This document shows positions 52,922-60,540 of a stretch of 64,000 nucleotides of DNA, in pieces. The notes under the pieces were generated by a model. It ran no database searches and had not been told where the DNA came from. It worked only from the letters and a program-made list of their open reading frames with translations. Positions within the stretch are counted from its first letter, which is position 1. Every line of letters starts with the position of its first letter. The position numbers and the translations under genes were made by a program. The DNA is from UBA1206 sp050953105. Its GTDB lineage: Bacteria; Bacillota; Clostridia; Oscillospirales; CAG-382. Where the stretch lies: positions 186,001 to 250,000 of the forward strand of contig JBMNMA010000009.1 in the NCBI GenBank assembly GCA_050953105.1, given 5' to 3'.

Positions 52922-53761
52922 CTAATTCGCTGCAGGCTTACCCGGTTGGGGAAGGCTGTTTATTAACCTTTCAAAGTCATATATATCCATTTCCTCGCCT
53001 CTTATATTGGGGGAAAAGCCGGCAGATGCTATGGCTTGTAATATTTCATCCTTAGTAAACTTCAAATCCGGTGAAGAAACCAGGCAGTTTAACAATGTCT
53101 TTCTGCGGTGAAGAAATGCAAGGCGGATAACGGTGAAAAACAATTCTTTGTCTATGGGATTTACCGGCGGGTTTTTTCGCATATCAAACCTTATCACCGC
53201 CGAATCCACCTTGGGTTTGGGGTTGAAATTGCCTGCCGGAACATCAAACAGCTTTTTTACCGTTGCGTAGTAGTCGCACAACACGGTTAATGACGAATAA
53301 TCGGGGCTTTTCTTTTTGGCGCTAAGCCGCCGGGCTACCTCCTTTTGCACCATAACAGTGATGGTGTTAAGGGAGTAATTGCCCTCTATAAGCTTTAATA
53401 TTATAGGCGAGGTAATGTAATAGGGAATATTGGCGCACACCGAAACGGGAAGATTTTGAAAATAGGTGTCTATTATGCTTTGTATGTCGGTTTCAAGGAT
53501 ATCGCCATGGATTATGGTTACATTTTCACTGTCCTTAAATTTTCCGTTTAAAAAGGGAATAAGATCGGTGTCAATTTCAACGGCCACAACCTTTTTGGCG
53601 GTCTTTGATAAAAATTCGGTTAATATCCCTCTGCCGGGGCCGATTTCAAGCACACCCGTTTCTTCGGTTATTCCCGATTCCTTTACAATCCGTTCGGGGA
53701 TGGCCTTGTTTGTCAAAAAGTTTTGTCCGTAATATTTTTTGGCTTTTATTTGATTGCTCAT
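52922..53761 (-). CDS. rsmA: 16S rRNA (adenine1518-N6/adenine1519-N6)-dimethyltransferase RsmA (KsgA)
   Basis: 279 residues. GQNFLTNKAI, the SAM loop VLEIGPGRGILTE, and the catalytic ANIPYYITSPI (N6-adenine NxPY) are diagnostic. It dimethylates two adjacent adenosines in 16S helix 45. Confidence 0.95.
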   Translation of the reverse strand: MSNQIKAKKYYGQNFLTNKAIPERIVKESGITEETGVLEIGPGRGILTEFLSKTAKKVVAVEIDTDLIPFLNGKFKDSENVTIIHGDILETDIQSIIDTYFQNLPVSVCANIPYYITSPIILKLIEGNYSLNTITVMVQKEVARRLSAKKKSPDYSSLTVLCDYYATVKKLFDVPAGNFNPKPKVDSAVIRFDMRKNPPVNPIDKELFFTVIRLAFLHRRKTLLNCLVSSPDLKFTKDEILQAIASAGFSPNIRGEEMDIYDFERLINSLPQPGKPAAN

Positions 53762-53819
53762 TCGCTTATGCTTTCTGTAAAATTGTGTAAAAAATTATAA
53801 CATATCGTAAGTTTAAAAG

Positions 53820-54659
53820 TCAATCATTATGAAAATTGTTTTTATCGGCATTTGCAATATTGTCCAGAATAACCTGCTTTTTGCGCCAGGAAAAGGGATA
53901 TTTTAAGAACTCGCTGTTATCCATTTTTTCAATAAAATCATAGGAAAGGTTCTTTATAAAGCTGCCGGTAAAGTAACTGTCGGCGGTGTTCTGGGCTTTA
54001 TCATTTAAAGGACAGACATTTTGGCAGATGTCACATCCCCAGACGGTTTTGGTTTTATAAAGCAGAACCTTTTCACATTCAGTTTTTGCGTTTTTTTGGG
54101 AAATATACGATAAACATTTGGTATGGTCATAGGATTTTTCACCTATGGCACCGGTTGGGCAGGCATATTTGCAAAGGCCGCAGTCAAGGCAGCGTTCTGG
54201 GGATATAACATCACACGGAATATCCAAATCGGTATAAATACCCCCTAAAAACACAAAGGAGCCGTATTTTTTTGTTATAAGAAGCGTGTTATTGCCGATA
54301 ACTCCAAGTCCGGCGGAAGATGCGGCCAGCTTTTCATTTATGGGCGAATGGTCGGCAAAGGCATTAAATGTGTTGTCGGGAAAAGATTCATTAAGTCGGG
54401 GAATTATTATATCAAAAAGGGACGTAAACTTTTTATGATAATCATACACCCTGGCATAGGCAGACATATTATAACCGTCACCGTGGGTTTGGTCTGTTTT
54501 ATAGGGAACGGCGAAAATAACCGCCGTCTTTATTCCGATATTCCTGCATTCGTCATAAAGCCGCCGGTTGGCGGGAACACAGGCAGAAAACGGAACAAAG
54601 CCGTATAAATCTATGCCGAAGTTTTCAAGTATATTAAAAATTTTGTTTTTGTTTGGCAT
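53820..54659 (-). CDS. Epoxyqueuosine reductase-like iron-sulfur protein (QueG family, short form)
   Basis: 279 residues from ATG 54659 with SD-like GGGGTG. N-terminal DUF1730-type region and two 4Fe-4S motifs (CLDCGLCKYACP and, further on, CDICQNVCPLN), as in QueG. QueG is usually 350-390 residues with C-terminal HEAT repeats, which are missing here, so QueG activity (last step of queuosine synthesis) is uncertain. A longer start at GTG 54686 lies inside the upstream hairpin and is rejected. Confidence 0.72.
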   Translation of the reverse strand: MPNKNKIFNILENFGIDLYGFVPFSACVPANRRLYDECRNIGIKTAVIFAVPYKTDQTHGDGYNMSAYARVYDYHKKFTSLFDIIIPRLNESFPDNTFNAFADHSPINEKLAASSAGLGVIGNNTLLITKKYGSFVFLGGIYTDLDIPCDVISPERCLDCGLCKYACPTGAIGEKSYDHTKCLSYISQKNAKTECEKVLLYKTKTVWGCDICQNVCPLNDKAQNTADSYFTGSFIKNLSYDFIEKMDNSEFLKYPFSWRKKQVILDNIANADKNNFHND

Positions 54660-54684
54660 ATTAAAACACCCCGATAAACAAACC

Positions 54685-54708
54685 ACCGGTTTCCAGACGG
54701 AAACCGGT
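54685..54708 (-). terminator. Hairpin terminator after rpsR (minus strand)
   Basis: Palindrome ACCGGTTTCC (54685-54694) / GGAAACCGGT (54699-54708), 10 bp, loop AGAC. On the minus strand GGTTTGTTTATC follows, a weak T tract. Confidence 0.6.
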
Positions 54709-54715
54709 GTTAAAA

Positions 54716-54967
54716 TCAGTCAGATATATAGGGTAAAAGAGCGATCTGCCTTGCGCGTTTGACGGCTTCGGTAAGCTGTCTCTGGTGCTTGGCGCAGGTG
54801 CCGGTTACACGCCGGGGAAGGATTTTAGCTCTTTCGGAAATGCTTTTCCTAAGACGTGCCACATCCTTATAATCGATATGCTCGACCTTTTCGGCACAAA
54901 AGACACAGACCTTGGCTTTTCTGCGGGGCTTAAAGCCTTTACCGCTGTCCTTGAAATCTTTATCCAT
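54716..54967 (-). CDS. rpsR: 30S ribosomal protein S18
   Basis: 83 residues with KVCVFCAEK, DYKDVARLRK, AKILPRRVTGTCAKHQR and KRARQIALLPY, the S18 core. It is third in the conserved rpsF-ssb-rpsR operon. It binds S6 in the 30S platform. Confidence 0.97.
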   Translation of the reverse strand: MDKDFKDSGKGFKPRRKAKVCVFCAEKVEHIDYKDVARLRKSISERAKILPRRVTGTCAKHQRQLTEAVKRARQIALLPYISD

Positions 54968-55010
54968 TTCGGTTCTCCTTTTTCAGATTAATGAGCGTTT
55001 TACAAACGCA

Positions 55011-55445
55011 TCAGAAGGGAAGCTCGTCGTCGGCGGAAAGCTCTTCAAAGGATCCTTCCGGGACGGGAGTGGAATAGTTGGGAATTGACGAGCCGGCAGA
55101 CATTCCGCCACCGGTGTAGTCGTCTTTACGGCCTACAAAGGACACTTCGTCGGCAACCACCTCGGTGGTGTAGCGCTTTACGTTGTTGTTGTCGGTCCAG
55201 GACCTGGTCTGGAGAGTTCCCCGGACAAGGATGGGTTTTCCCTTTGTAAAATATTTAGTTACAAATTCGGCGGTTTTCCTCCAGCATACAATATCTATAA
55301 AATCAGTCTGCTGTTGGTCTCCCTGGGAATATCTTCTGGTAACGCCGATTCTGAAAGATGTAACGGGCGTGCCGTTTTGGGTGGTTTTAAGTTCGGGATC
55401 GGCAACAAGATGCCCTATCAGAACAACCAGATTAAAGCTTGCCAT
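55011..55445 (-). CDS. ssb: Single-stranded DNA-binding protein SSB
   Basis: 144 residues. The OB-fold begins NLVVLIGHLVADPEL, with FIDIVCWRKTAEFVTKYFTKG; a flexible Gly/Ser linker and the acidic C-terminal tip (ADDELPF) for partner binding follow. It protects ssDNA in replication and repair. Confidence 0.96.
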   Translation of the reverse strand: MASFNLVVLIGHLVADPELKTTQNGTPVTSFRIGVTRRYSQGDQQQTDFIDIVCWRKTAEFVTKYFTKGKPILVRGTLQTRSWTDNNNVKRYTTEVVADEVSFVGRKDDYTGGGMSAGSSIPNYSTPVPEGSFEELSADDELPF

Positions 55446-55503
55446 AATATTTACCGTGCCTTTCCGTTTGCTGTTTGCCGCAAAGACTTACTTTAAAAAA
55501 TAA

Positions 55504-55797
55504 TTAGTTTTCAACCTTGATAATGATTGAACGAAGTATCGAGTCGTTGATGTTGTAAAGTCTCTTCAGTTCGGCAGGGAATTCCGGACCTGAATAGAAT
55601 TTCACAAGCACATAGTAGCCTTCGGTATAGTCGTTTATGGGATAAGCAAGACGTCTTGTTCCCCATTCGTTGACCGACTCGATGGTGCCGTTTTCGGAAA
55701 CCAGATTAGTAAACTTTTCAACCACCGCTTTGATGTTCTCTTCGCCTATGGTGTTGTTTACCACAAAAATGGTTTCATACAACTTTTTGTGTTCCAT
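55504..55797 (-). CDS. rpsF: 30S ribosomal protein S6
   Basis: 97 residues: YETIFVVNNTIGEE, EWGTRRLAYPINDYTEGYYVLV, typical S6. First gene of the rpsF-ssb-rpsR operon; SD AGGAGGTG is near-perfect. Confidence 0.97.
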   Translation of the reverse strand: MEHKKLYETIFVVNNTIGEENIKAVVEKFTNLVSENGTIESVNEWGTRRLAYPINDYTEGYYVLVKFYSGPEFPAELKRLYNINDSILRSIIIKVEN

Positions 55798-55901
55798 TCT
55801 TTACACCTCCTTTTGGACTTTTGACTGCTATTCCGTACTTATTCGGGTTTGCAGTAAGGAGAAAATACGGTATAAAATTATCACCGCTTTTCAATCAAGG
55901 T

Positions 55902-55930
55902 ATTTTAGCAGATATTTTTATGTTTGTCAA
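55902..55930 (-). promoter_or_regulatory. Promoter of rpsF-ssb-rpsR (minus strand)
   Basis: Minus-strand TTGACA (55925-55930), 17 nt, TAAAAT (55902-55907). This gives a ~95-nt leader before rpsF, which may hold S6:S18 autoregulatory structure. Confidence 0.75.
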
Positions 55931-56003
55931 TATATATTTTGGGAAATATGATTTATGTTTACCATAATAAAGAAGCCGATTGTTAAAAGCGGAAAATAAA
56001 AAT

Positions 56004-56018
56004 AAAAAGCGGCATTTT
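56004..56018 (-). terminator. Left half of the interrupted prs terminator
   Basis: AAAAAGCGGC (56004-56013) plus loop sequence up to the target duplication CATTTT (56013-56018). It pairs with GCCGCTTTTT at 57357-57366 across the IS element. On removal of the IS and one CATTTT copy, a 10-bp terminator with loop ATTTT is regenerated just after the prs stop. Confidence 0.7.
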
Positions 56019-56089
56019 AAACTGCACCCAAAAAGTTAGACATGTGGTATAATAAACACATGAACGACAGAAAGGGGTGCAGTTTTGTT

Positions 56090-56455
56090 ATGTCCAAAGG
56101 AAGGGCGAATAAGAAGTACACAGGCGAGTTCAAGCAAAAGGTAGTCGAAACCATGCAGAAGGAGAAGTTGGGTTACAGCGAAGCAGCCAGACGGTTTGGG
56201 GTTGCCAATCATAGTATGGTTGCTAACTGGGAGCGTATCTACCTTGAGGAAGGACCGGAAGGGCTGTATGTCGAGCGACGAGGGAAAGCCAACTCTGCCA
56301 CAGGCACAAGGAAAGGACGACCGCCAAAACTTGATAAAAAGGTAGAAGAAGACTTAATTGCTGAAGTCCAACGATTAAGAGCGGAGAATGATTACTTAAA
56401 AAAATTGAAAGCCTTGGTTATGGAAGAGGAACGCCAAAACAAAAGGCGGAAGTGA
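56090..56455 (+). CDS. IS3-family transposase OrfA (helix-turn-helix protein)
   Basis: 121 residues from ATG 56090. An N-terminal helix-turn-helix (YTGEFKQKVVETM, GYSEAARRFGVANHSMVANW) is followed by a basic linker and a C-terminal coiled-coil/leucine zipper (KVEEDLIAEVQRLRAENDYLKKLKAL). It binds the IS ends. Two upstream in-frame ATGs lie over a TATAAT (56048-56053), so the later start is preferred. Its stop overlaps orfB. Confidence 0.88.
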   Translation: MSKGRANKKYTGEFKQKVVETMQKEKLGYSEAARRFGVANHSMVANWERIYLEEGPEGLYVERRGKANSATGTRKGRPPKLDKKVEEDLIAEVQRLRAENDYLKKLKALVMEEERQNKRRK

Positions 56456-57294
56456 TCTGGGAACTAAGGCATAAACATAAGATATCACTGTTAATTGAAG
56501 TATCCGGATTGCCCCGTAGTACCTACTATTACTATGTAAAACACAGAAACAAAGAAGATAAATACAGTGAAATCAAAAAACAGATCACTACGATTAATCA
56601 TGAAAACAAAGGCAGATATGGTTATCGGCGTATAACAGCCGAATTACATAACCGCGGTTATGTAATTAACCATAAAACCGTTCAACGACTTATGAAACAA
56701 CTGGGGATTAATTGTAAGGTACGAATGAAGAAGTATCGTTCTTACAAAGGTGAAGTTGGTAAGGTAGCGCCAAACTTGCTTGAACGGGATTTTTATGCAG
56801 CAAAGCCGAACACAAAATGGGTTACTGATGTTACAGAATTCAGCTTGTTTGGTAGGAAGCTTTATCTTTCACCAATACTGGACTTATATAGTGAAAGTTT
56901 GGTTTCCTATACTATTTCAGAACATCCTTCTTTGTATATGGTTACAGATATGCTGGAAAAGGCGTTTCAAGAAATACCGGATAATACAAATCTGATTCTT
57001 CATTCCGATCAGGGATGGCAATATCAACACAAGCAGTATCAAAGAAGGTTAAAAGAAAAAGGAATCCGTCAGAGCATGAGCCGGAAAGGAAACTGTCTTG
57101 ATAATGCGGTGATTGAAAACTTTTTTGGAATACTTAAAAGTGAGTTGTTGTATTTACAGGAGTTTAAATCTCTTGAACATTTTCGTTCGGAGTTGGAGAA
57201 TTATCTTGACTATTACAACAATTGCAGGATAAAGCTAAAACTTAATGGCTTGACACCTGCCAAATACAGATCTCACGCCATTAATGCTATTTAA
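56452..57294 (+). CDS. IS3-family transposase OrfB (DDE integrase core)
   Basis: 280 residues from GTG 56452, overlapping orfA by 4 nt in the -1 frame. N-terminal HTH_21-like region (NKGRYGYRRITAELHNRG), then the rve core with catalytic D126 (WVTDVTEF), D186 (LHSDQGWQY) and E222 (NCLDNAVIENFFG). Expression may be by coupled reinitiation or by -1 frameshift to an OrfAB fusion; no clear A6G slip site is visible. All three catalytic residues are intact. Confidence 0.92.
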   Translation: MIWELRHKHKISLLIEVSGLPRSTYYYYVKHRNKEDKYSEIKKQITTINHENKGRYGYRRITAELHNRGYVINHKTVQRLMKQLGINCKVRMKKYRSYKGEVGKVAPNLLERDFYAAKPNTKWVTDVTEFSLFGRKLYLSPILDLYSESLVSYTISEHPSLYMVTDMLEKAFQEIPDNTNLILHSDQGWQYQHKQYQRRLKEKGIRQSMSRKGNCLDNAVIENFFGILKSELLYLQEFKSLEHFRSELENYLDYYNNCRIKLKLNGLTPAKYRSHAINAI

Positions 57295-57350
57295 TATTCA
57301 CTTTGCACAAGTTTCTTAATAAATCTTTGTCTAACTTTTTGGGGTCAGTT

Positions 57351-57366
57351 CATTTTGCCGCTTTTT
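57351..57366 (-). terminator. Right half of the interrupted prs terminator with target duplication
   Basis: CATTTT (57351-57356) and GCCGCTTTTT (57357-57366), the arm nearest the prs stop at 57378; see 56004-56018. Alone it cannot form the hairpin. Confidence 0.7.
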
Positions 57367-57377
57367 ATGGATATAAA

Positions 57378-58499
57378 TTAATCGTTCTTAAAGGGAGCGG
57401 TTTTAAGCAGACGCCTTATTTTTGTGGTAGCGTCAAGGAGGGGGGATATTGATCCATCGTGGGAAAGGGTGTTGATTATCTTTGCGATGAATTTTGAAAG
57501 GTCAACCTCCATAAACCAGGGACGCTGCTTTATTTCGGGGGGTATATAGGAAAGGTTTGTGGTGTAAAGCTTTTTCAGCTTGCCTTCCTCGTAAAGTTTG
57601 TCGAATTTTGCAACTCCTTCGGTAAACAAAGCATAGGTGCAAGCGACATAAGTAGCTTCTATGCTTTCTTTGGATATAACATTAATAATATCAATAATAG
57701 ATTCGCCGGATGCTATCATATCGTCAACGATAAGCACCTTCTTGCCCTCAAGGGATCCGCCGATATATTCGTGCTGTATGATGGGGTTTTTACCGTTTAC
57801 AATGCGGGTATGGTCCCTGCGTTTATAAAACATGCCTACGTCAACGCCCAGAACGTTGGCATAATAAATCGCCCTGTCCATGGCTCCCGTGTCAGGTGAT
57901 ATAACCACCATATTGTTTTTTGAAATATTGTTCCCCTCGTGGGCTATAAAGCTTTTGAGCATTGAATAGGTGGGGAAAATATTCTCAAATGAGGAGTTGG
58001 GAATGGCGTTGTAAATGGTGGGATCGTGAACGTCGAAGGAAATAATGGTGTCCACGCCTAAATTTTCAAGTTCGTTTAATGCAAGGGCGCAGTCGAGGGA
58101 TTCTCTGCCTTTTCTCTTGTGCTGGCGGGATGCATACAGCAGGGGCATGATTATTGTAACCCTGTTGGCTTTTCCGCCTATTGCGGACAGTACCCGCTTA
58201 ACGTCCTGATAGTGTTCGTCGGGGGACATATGGTTTTCAAACCCGAACATGGGGTAGGTTATGGAGTAGTTGCCCACGTCCACTATGATATACACATCCT
58301 TGCCCCGCACCGAATCGTCAAGCTTAACCTTGCCTTCGCCGTTGGAGAATCTGATTTCCTCAATGGGGAGCACATAGGTTAATTCGGAATCGCTTGCGTT
58401 CCTTAATGTTTTTACCCAGTTGTCCACCTTGCTGCCGAGCTCTCTTGCGCTTTTTAAAACAATAAGACAAAGCTCGCCGTGATTAGAAGTTGCTTTCAT
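57378..58499 (-). CDS. prs: Ribose-phosphate pyrophosphokinase (PRPP synthase), long form
   Basis: 373 residues, longer than the usual ~315. Motifs: DVGNYSITYPMFGFEN, MPLLYASRQHKRKGRESLDC (catalytic Lys/Arg flexible loop region), FDVHDPTIYNAIP and the PRPP loop VLIVDDMIASGESI. It makes PRPP from ribose-5-P and ATP for purine, pyrimidine, His and Trp synthesis. SD AAGGAAGG. Its terminator has been split by the IS. Confidence 0.93.
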   Translation of the reverse strand: MKATSNHGELCLIVLKSARELGSKVDNWVKTLRNASDSELTYVLPIEEIRFSNGEGKVKLDDSVRGKDVYIIVDVGNYSITYPMFGFENHMSPDEHYQDVKRVLSAIGGKANRVTIIMPLLYASRQHKRKGRESLDCALALNELENLGVDTIISFDVHDPTIYNAIPNSSFENIFPTYSMLKSFIAHEGNNISKNNMVVISPDTGAMDRAIYYANVLGVDVGMFYKRRDHTRIVNGKNPIIQHEYIGGSLEGKKVLIVDDMIASGESIIDIINVISKESIEATYVACTYALFTEGVAKFDKLYEEGKLKKLYTTNLSYIPPEIKQRPWFMEVDLSKFIAKIINTLSHDGSISPLLDATTKIRRLLKTAPFKND

Positions 58500-58576
58500 A
58501 ACAAACCTTCCTTGTTTAAATATTAAATTGCCTTTCTTTGATTTAGCCGAAAACGCCTTGGTTTTTCGACACCTTT

Positions 58577-58605
58577 ATTATATAACGGCTTTACAGCAAA
58601 GTAAA
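58577..58605 (-). promoter_or_regulatory. Promoter of prs (minus strand)
   Basis: Minus-strand TTTACT (58600-58605), 17 nt, TATAAT (58577-58582). Confidence 0.6.
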
Positions 58606-58687
58606 TATACGCTTTCCACAAAATATGGGATAAAAATGGTGAGAAATGACTACTTTTATCAAAATGTTGACTATGATCAAAAAAATA

Positions 58688-58716
58688 TTGACATTTTTCC
58701 GGTTATATGCTACAAT
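58688..58716 (+). promoter_or_regulatory. recA: Promoter of recA
   Basis: TTGACA (58688-58693), 17 nt, TACAAT (58711-58716). Confidence 0.8.
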
Positions 58717-58721
58717 TAAAT

Positions 58722-58733
58722 GAACATTAGTTC
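58722..58733 (+). promoter_or_regulatory. LexA (DinR) SOS operator of recA
   Basis: GAACATTAGTTC is a perfect GAAC-N4-GTTC palindrome of the Gram-positive LexA consensus (CGAACN4GTTCG, here with T at the first position). It overlaps the predicted transcription start, so LexA would block initiation until SOS induction. Confidence 0.85.
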
Positions 58734-58819
58734 GTTTGGACTTTTATTATGCGCACTATTCCTTTATTTACAAATGCGCATATATTTTTTTAATATATTA
58801 CATTGAAAGGACGTAGGCC

Positions 58820-59878
58820 ATGGCAGATAATGAACAGGTAAAAGACGTTGCCGCAAAGAAAAAGGCATTGGAAACCGCACTTTCCCAACTTGAAAAAAAG
58901 GAGGGAAAGGGTATTGTTATGCGTCTTGGCGAAAACCCCTCAATGGAGGTCAAGGCGGTATCCACCGGAAGTCTTTCCCTTGATTTAGCACTGGGGATAG
59001 GCGGAGTTCCGAAAGGACGAATAGTCGAAATCTACGGGCCCGAATCTTCGGGTAAAACCACCGTCGCCCTTCACATGATAGCCGAAGTCCAAAAGGAAGG
59101 CGGCGAGGCAGCCTTTATTGATGCCGAACACGCCCTTGACCCTGTGTATGCCAAGGCTCTCGGTGTCAACATAAACAACCTACTTGTTTCCCAGCCTGAC
59201 GACGGCGAAACCGCCCTTGAGGTGTGCGACGCCCTTGTCCGCTCCGGTGCGGTGGACATTGTGGTTATCGACTCGGTGGCTGCTCTTGTGCCCAGAAGCG
59301 AAATCGACGGAGACATGGGTGCTTCCCACGTTGGCCTTCACGCAAGGCTTATGTCCCAGGCATTGCGTAAACTCTCTGGCGCAATATCCAAATCTAACTG
59401 CATTGTGGTGTTTATAAACCAGCTGCGTGAAAAAGTGGGTGTAATGTATGGCAATCCGGAAGTTACCACCGGCGGCCGGGCATTGAAGTTTTATGCATCT
59501 GTGAGAATTGACATAAGAAAAGGCGAACAGATAAAAGACGGAGCCGAAATCGTGGGCAACCACGTTAAATGCAAAGTGGTTAAAAACAAGGTTGCGCCTC
59601 CCTTCAGAACCGCAGAATTCGACATTATCTATGGCAAGGGCATTTCCCAGGAAAGCGAACTGGTTGAAATGGGCGTGCTGTTTGAAATTATCGAAAAATC
59701 CGGTTCATGGTTTTCCTATAACGGTCAGCGTCTGTGCCAGGGCAAGGATAATTTAAGGAAAATACTTACCGAAAACCGTGAGCTTTTCGAAGAAATCCAG
59801 TCAAAGGTAAGAGATGCCTACAAAAAATCAAACGTTGGCTTTTCCTTTACCGCCGACATAGGCGAATTTGACGAATAA
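58820..59878 (+). CDS. recA: Recombinase RecA
   Basis: 352 residues. Walker A GPESSGKTT (about residues 73-81), EHALDPVYAKALGV, VVIDSVAAL and FINQLREKVGVMYGNPE. It drives homologous recombination and LexA autocleavage. SD GAAAGGA; start at 58820 fits the family length. recX follows with a TAATG overlap. Confidence 0.98.
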   Translation: MADNEQVKDVAAKKKALETALSQLEKKEGKGIVMRLGENPSMEVKAVSTGSLSLDLALGIGGVPKGRIVEIYGPESSGKTTVALHMIAEVQKEGGEAAFIDAEHALDPVYAKALGVNINNLLVSQPDDGETALEVCDALVRSGAVDIVVIDSVAALVPRSEIDGDMGASHVGLHARLMSQALRKLSGAISKSNCIVVFINQLREKVGVMYGNPEVTTGGRALKFYASVRIDIRKGEQIKDGAEIVGNHVKCKVVKNKVAPPFRTAEFDIIYGKGISQESELVEMGVLFEIIEKSGSWFSYNGQRLCQGKDNLRKILTENRELFEEIQSKVRDAYKKSNVGFSFTADIGEFDE

Positions 59879-60516
59879 TGACTGACCGGTTTTCACAAAG
59901 CGGAATTGAAAATATAATTATTCACGAGGACAAAAACGAGGTAACCGTAACGGCAGGGGGTGTAGATTATCTTATCACCCTCGCAGATTTCGCTTCGCTA
60001 AACATTCAAAGCGGATATGCCGACATTTCGCTTCTTGCCTTTGCGGCAGAGAAGCTGTCGTGCATTAAGAAAGCCGAAAGCTATCTGTCCTACGGCGACC
60101 TTTCAAGAAAGCAGCTTTGCAACAAGCTAAAAAGACATTTTAACGAGGATGTCATTTTAGCCGTTGTGAAATTGCTTTCCGACAAGGGTTATATCGACGA
60201 CGAACGCCTTGCGGTCCGGTATGCCGATAATCTTGCCCAGAAACGCCGCTACGGCAGGACAAGAATAAAAGCGATTCTGTATGAAAAGGGCTTTTCTTCC
60301 GATGATATTTCCACCGCCTTAGAAAGCCTTGACGACGATATGTTAAGGGATAACCTTGAATATCTGTTAAAAACTCAGGGCAGAAAGTATAATTTAACCG
60401 ACAGAAAACAAAAAGCAAAATTAAACAATTTCCTTTACCGTCTGGGTTATAGCTGGGACGAAATCAGAACGGCCATTGCCGAATTTTCATCCGACGACGG
60501 TGAATGGACAGAATAA
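59878..60516 (+). CDS. recX: Regulatory protein RecX
   Basis: 212 residues with the three-helix repeats typical of RecX (LSYGDLSRKQLCNKLKRHF, LSDKGYIDDERLAVRYADNLAQKRRYGRTRIKA). It modulates RecA filaments. Its ATG overlaps the recA stop by one base, so it is co-translated and shares the SOS control. Confidence 0.93.
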   Translation: MTDRFSQSGIENIIIHEDKNEVTVTAGGVDYLITLADFASLNIQSGYADISLLAFAAEKLSCIKKAESYLSYGDLSRKQLCNKLKRHFNEDVILAVVKLLSDKGYIDDERLAVRYADNLAQKRRYGRTRIKAILYEKGFSSDDISTALESLDDDMLRDNLEYLLKTQGRKYNLTDRKQKAKLNNFLYRLGYSWDEIRTAIAEFSSDDGEWTE

Positions 60517-60540
60517 TTAATAACGAAAGAGATTAATGTT

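Larger units (their letters stand above)
56019..57350 (+). mobile_element. IS3-family insertion sequence, complete
   Basis: About 1.33 kb. Terminal inverted repeats of 23 nt: left 56020-56042 starts AACTGCACCCAAAAAG, right 57328-57350 reads (complement) AACTGACCCCAAAAAG; they match at 21 of 23 positions. Two overlapping genes (orfA, orfB) carry HTH and DDE domains. Flanking direct repeats CATTTT at 56013-56018 and 57351-57356 are the probable target duplication (longer than the usual 3 bp for IS3). Codon use looks AT-richer than the neighbours. Both genes are intact, so it may be active. Confidence 0.92.

Noticed and set aside
53820..54686. Longer start (GTG 54686) for the QueG-like gene
   Set aside because: It lies inside the rpsR terminator hairpin and has no SD, whereas ATG 54659 has GGGGTG at suitable spacing.
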